Shown here: piece by piece, positions 39,571 through 42,422 of the stretch
Position numbering within the stretch: the first letter of the stretch is position 1
How the letters are laid out: each line of letters opens with the position of its first letter
Virus record (IMG/VR): IMGVR_UViG_3300027515_000002
Span: 1 to 42,422 of that record
DNA: 42,422 nt
Direction: 5' to 3' (one strand)
From: a virus
Program-made: the position numbers and the translations under genes
The notes under the pieces: generated by a model
The model's input: the letters and a program-made list of their open reading frames with translations, nothing else
The model's database searches: none
Told to the model about the DNA's origin: nothing

Positions 39571-42422
39571 TGCTCACCTTCCGCGTCCCCAACGTCTGGA
39601 TGAAGCTGCTGTCGAAGCGCAGCGTGATGTCGTCCACGATGTAACTGCCGTTGATTCCCTGTGCCTGGTTCACAATGACCACCAAATCCTCCGGCTCCAC
39701 CTGGAGGTTGGGAAAGCCCTCGAAATTACACTGCTCCGAAAGCTCCACCGAGTCGCGCACCAGCATGTAGGCCTCCTGATACATGGCCTGATGGGTCATC
39801 AAATCGGGCATGTACACCTCGCGGAACCAGCGCCCCAGAGGGAGGAGGGCGCGTGCCTTGTACACGGCGTACCCCTTGGCGCCGTTGACACGCGCCTCGG
39901 TAATCAGGCGGTCCTGGGTATAGCGCCCGATGCGGAACATCGTCTCGTCGTAGGTGGCGGCGAGCACGCGGGAGTTGAAGTAGCCCATGCGCAGCTTCCC
40001 ATCCGCGTCCATAAAGCGGCGTATCCTGCGCTGGGCCAGGAAGTTGTTGAGGCATTCCAGGACCGATTGGTTGCTCTCCATCTGGGCCACCCATGGCACC
40101 TCGGAGAGCTCGGCGAGGTGCACGTCGTCGAAGTCCCCGTAGGCGCCCACCCGTCCGTTGACGCGGAAGCCCCAACGCGGGTCGTCGGTGGTTGGATAAA
40201 TCCAGAAGCTGCCCAACAGCCACGAGCCCAGCCAGAGGGAGACCCAGTCGTTGTACAACGCCATGCGCATGGGGAGGGAGATGTCGTATGGGATGGTAAT
40301 CGGCAGCGGCACCTGGTTCATGGTAATCAGGGCGCCGCCCTGGTTCCAGACCAGGCGCAGGTAGTTGTCCTCCACCCCGATGCGCCAATAGTGCGAGGTA
40401 TCGCTGCTCCAGAAGACAAAGCCGCCGTAGGGCATCGTTGTGCTGAAGGTGAAGTTGGCGTCGAGCACCGGCTCGCGGTCGGTGATGTCCCTGTAGATGT
40501 AGACGTGTTTCCCGCCCGACTCGATGTAGGTGTCCTTCACCACCTCGGCGGGGAGGCGTTCCTCGGTGCGCACCTCAATCCCGGAGCGCCAGACGATGTG
40601 GCGTGCGATATCGTCCACCGTCTGGGTGACGTTGGTTGAGGCGACGCGCCCGTTCCAGAGGTAGACGCGGTTGGTGTAATCGGGGTTGTTGGCCCAATCG
40701 GCCCCCAGGAAGCCGCGCGCGTAGAACCCGAACTTGGCCGCTCCCAATGCCACGCAATCGGAGCGCTGGATGGCCAGCTTCCACTCCCCCTCGAATTTCT
40801 TGGTGGTGTTGTTCCAGAGGCGATAGTAGCAGCGGATGTCTGCCCCTTGGACCACCATGCGCATCATCAGGGGATATCCCAGGACGATAGCATCATCGTG
40901 GAAGGTGTTGAGCACATAACGGGTGACCTTGCCATCAGAGTGCTCGTAGAAGAGGTAGAGCACCAGGAGGTTCGAGCATCCCGTGGGTGGGAGCGTCACG
41001 GAGGGGATATTCCCGGTGACGCGGTCGGTGGCGTCGTCATATCCCTCCGGCCATGGCATGGACCGGTCGGTGTTCCACTCCGGGAGCATCCCCTCCCAGG
41101 CGAAGATGTAGCCATGGCGGTTGCCTTTTGCGCGCGCACAGACGCCCACCGCGGAATAGCCGCATGTGCCCCAGCCATGTTTGTCCATCACGCGGAATTT
41201 GTTGTTGGGGAAGCTGGGGTCAAAGCCCATCCGCCAGGCGTAGCCGTTGCGAATCTGGGTGTAAATCTTCCCCTCCTCGCCATCGGGGAAGCGGATATCC
41301 TGCGTCTTCATCCCGTTGAAGTCGTAGAAGTCGGTGCCCATGCGCACGGCCATCTCCACCTGGGCATCCATGCATTCCGGGAAGAGGAAGGTGGCCACCT
41401 GGTGCCAGAGGTGTTCGCGGATGTTGCCCGAATCCATCATGATGAAGTTGCGCGGGTTGAGCGCGGCGCTGTTGGCCCACGACGGCTCTTTGACAATCTG
41501 CCAATCGCCGCTGTCGATGACCCATTGGTCGGTGTCGTTGGGCGGGATGGCCACCAGGTCTTGCGGGAGGATGTCGGTGTAGATGCGCATCCTGGTGTCC
41601 TGCAGCGGCTTGGCGGGGAGGACAGTGACGCGTCCGTTGAAGGAGGGTTCCTCAGTGGAGTAATCGCACTCGATGGTGTCGACGTAACCACATCCCACCT
41701 GGGTGAGGTATTCCTCCCCATTGTAGAGGGCGCCCGCCTCGATGGTGACGAAGGCGTTCTGCTCCCAATCGTCGGACAGGGGGCCGAAGGTGGCCAGCTC
41801 TGCCACCATGTCGGGACCGCGTCCCGTCTGGGTGATGTTCCAACCAAGGGTGGAGCTGCTGATGTCCTGGCGGTAGTCCGAGATGCCCACGATGTGGGTG
41901 GCCGGGGCCTGGTAGACGTGTCCCCAGCCGACCATGTAGAGCACGTGGCCTGAAGTGGTGGGGACGAGCAAAATCGGACCGCAATCGTTCTCGGTCATGG
42001 TCTCGTCCCATCCCCCTGCGGCGATGGGGTGCGGTTCGGTCCAGTTCTTGCCATCCATGGAGCGGGAGTAGGCGATTTCGTACGTTCGTGGAGCCTCGCC
42101 GTCAGCGTCAACGGCCTGGGGGATTTCGCACGACTCCTCCAGATGGACCCAGCTCACGAAGAGCTGTCCGTTGACAAAGCTGGCGCGTCCTTGGGTGTAG
42201 AAGCAGCGCAAGTTGTCGTCCTTGAAGTTGTCGCCCTGGTAGACGATGCTCTGCAACCACCAGAAGTTGGAACGTGCGTGGAAGCAGAAGATGGCGTTCT
42301 GGCTGCCCGTGTCCGCCAGGTTGTTCATGCGATATCCCGTTGCCAGGACAAGGTAGTCGTAATCCGAGCTGATGGTCTCTCCAGCGAGGGCATCACGGCT
42401 TCCTGGATGGGGCACCACGGAG
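39563..42422 (-). CDS. Large tail protein with lectin-like and hub-like parts, cut by window end
   Basis: About 953 codons, open to the window end; the first in-frame start is GTG at 42418, but the frame continues upstream, so this is probably the 3' part of a larger gene. If the five shared end bases are overlapped, it continues the 1-3475 gene in frame. The early part has sialidase-like segments (YSRSMDGKNWTEPHP). Middle segments look like concanavalin-like lectin domains (NFTFSTTMPYGGFVFWSSD; WRIGVEDNYLRLVW). The last 150 residues resemble a tail hub C-terminus (LITEARVNGAKGYAVYKARA, EPEDLVVIVNQAQGINGSY). Host binding is inferred. Confidence 0.7.
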   Translation of the reverse strand, partial: SVVPHPGSRDALAGETISSDYDYLVLATGYRMNNLADTGSQNAIFCFHARSNFWWLQSIVYQGDNFKDDNLRCFYTQGRASFVNGQLFVSWVHLEESCEIPQAVDADGEAPRTYEIAYSRSMDGKNWTEPHPIAAGGWDETMTENDCGPILLVPTTSGHVLYMVGWGHVYQAPATHIVGISDYRQDISSSTLGWNITQTGRGPDMVAELATFGPLSDDWEQNAFVTIEAGALYNGEEYLTQVGCGYVDTIECDYSTEEPSFNGRVTVLPAKPLQDTRMRIYTDILPQDLVAIPPNDTDQWVIDSGDWQIVKEPSWANSAALNPRNFIMMDSGNIREHLWHQVATFLFPECMDAQVEMAVRMGTDFYDFNGMKTQDIRFPDGEEGKIYTQIRNGYAWRMGFDPSFPNNKFRVMDKHGWGTCGYSAVGVCARAKGNRHGYIFAWEGMLPEWNTDRSMPWPEGYDDATDRVTGNIPSVTLPPTGCSNLLVLYLFYEHSDGKVTRYVLNTFHDDAIVLGYPLMMRMVVQGADIRCYYRLWNNTTKKFEGEWKLAIQRSDCVALGAAKFGFYARGFLGADWANNPDYTNRVYLWNGRVASTNVTQTVDDIARHIVWRSGIEVRTEERLPAEVVKDTYIESGGKHVYIYRDITDREPVLDANFTFSTTMPYGGFVFWSSDTSHYWRIGVEDNYLRLVWNQGGALITMNQVPLPITIPYDISLPMRMALYNDWVSLWLGSWLLGSFWIYPTTDDPRWGFRVNGRVGAYGDFDDVHLAELSEVPWVAQMESNQSVLECLNNFLAQRRIRRFMDADGKLRMGYFNSRVLAATYDETMFRIGRYTQDRLITEARVNGAKGYAVYKARALLPLGRWFREVYMPDLMTHQAMYQEAYMLVRDSVELSEQCNFEGFPNLQVEPEDLVVIVNQAQGINGSYIVDDITLRFDSSFIQTLGTRKVSNV

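Noticed and set aside
39371-41953. Two long plus-strand ORFs (422 and 368 codons)
   Set aside because: Shadows of the minus-strand tail genes; high-GC codon bias keeps the opposite frame open, and their composition (Val/His/Ala-rich) is not protein-like.

Overview
The window looks like a complete or nearly complete genome of a temperate, long-tailed (siphovirus-type) phage with an HK97-type capsid. I see no host housekeeping genes, rRNA or complete tRNA. The host is bacterial: promoters have TTGACA/TATAAT boxes with 17-base spacers, Shine-Dalgarno sites are strong (AGGAGG), and one operator matches the GAAC-N4-GTTC LexA box of Gram-positive-type bacteria. The phylum cannot be told from the sequence. 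The last five bases equal the first five (CGGAG). If they are overlapped, the tail gene cut by the window start reads in frame into the tail gene cut by the window end, so the window may be a circular map opened inside a tail gene. A caveat is a 679-base block present twice (519-1197 and 37943-38621, about six mismatches) with diverged flanks, which could also mark a real tail-gene duplication or a chimeric assembly.

Late genes are all on the minus strand and, on a circle, form one run. It starts at an extended -10 promoter near 17.64 kb and continues through two small membrane proteins (holin candidates), a ParB-like protein, terminase small and large subunits, prohead protease, major capsid protein, decoration-like proteins, head-tail connectors, tail tube protein, portal (unusually placed after the tail tube gene), head morphogenesis protein and tail assembly chaperones with a -1 frameshift site. 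It then passes through the tape measure and large tail-tip proteins, crosses the window ends, and continues through tail and fibre proteins (42.4-33.7 kb), a zinc-ribbon micro-protein, a two-domain cell-wall hydrolase, a metallophosphoesterase and a small winged-helix protein.

Early genes (28.6 to 18.45 kb, minus strand) start at a near-consensus promoter next to the repressor gene. They encode a ribbon-helix-helix protein, a PD-(D/E)XK-like nuclease, a RecT-like annealing protein, zinc-ribbon proteins, a replication initiator with an iteron-rich candidate origin inside its gene, and a DnaC/IstB-type helicase loader. After these comes the most interesting locus, 20.08-22.40 kb: two tandem arrays with an exact 36-base period, in which two different conserved 9-mers alternate with 9-base variable spacers, next to a 264-residue protein with a Nop-like/IS110 C-terminal-like core and no recognisable nuclease domain. 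This is the architecture of TIGR-Tas RNA-guided systems (36-nt dual-spacer tigRNAs with a Nop-domain Tas protein), here apparently the nuclease-less TasA type. Unusually there are two arrays, each directly downstream of one of two paralogous small genes.

The lysogeny region (28.6-30.8 kb) holds a Cro/CI-type repressor without an S24 peptidase domain, two matching candidate operators (ACAC-N4-GTGT), a LexA-box-controlled small gene running antisense into the repressor gene, an attP made of the 3' half of a tRNA-Val(CAC) gene flanked by inverted candidate arm sites, and a tyrosine integrase. Two plus-strand accessory genes (17.85 and 30.64 kb) have almost identical promoters sharing one operator, suggesting common control by the ribbon-helix-helix protein encoded at 30.64 kb.
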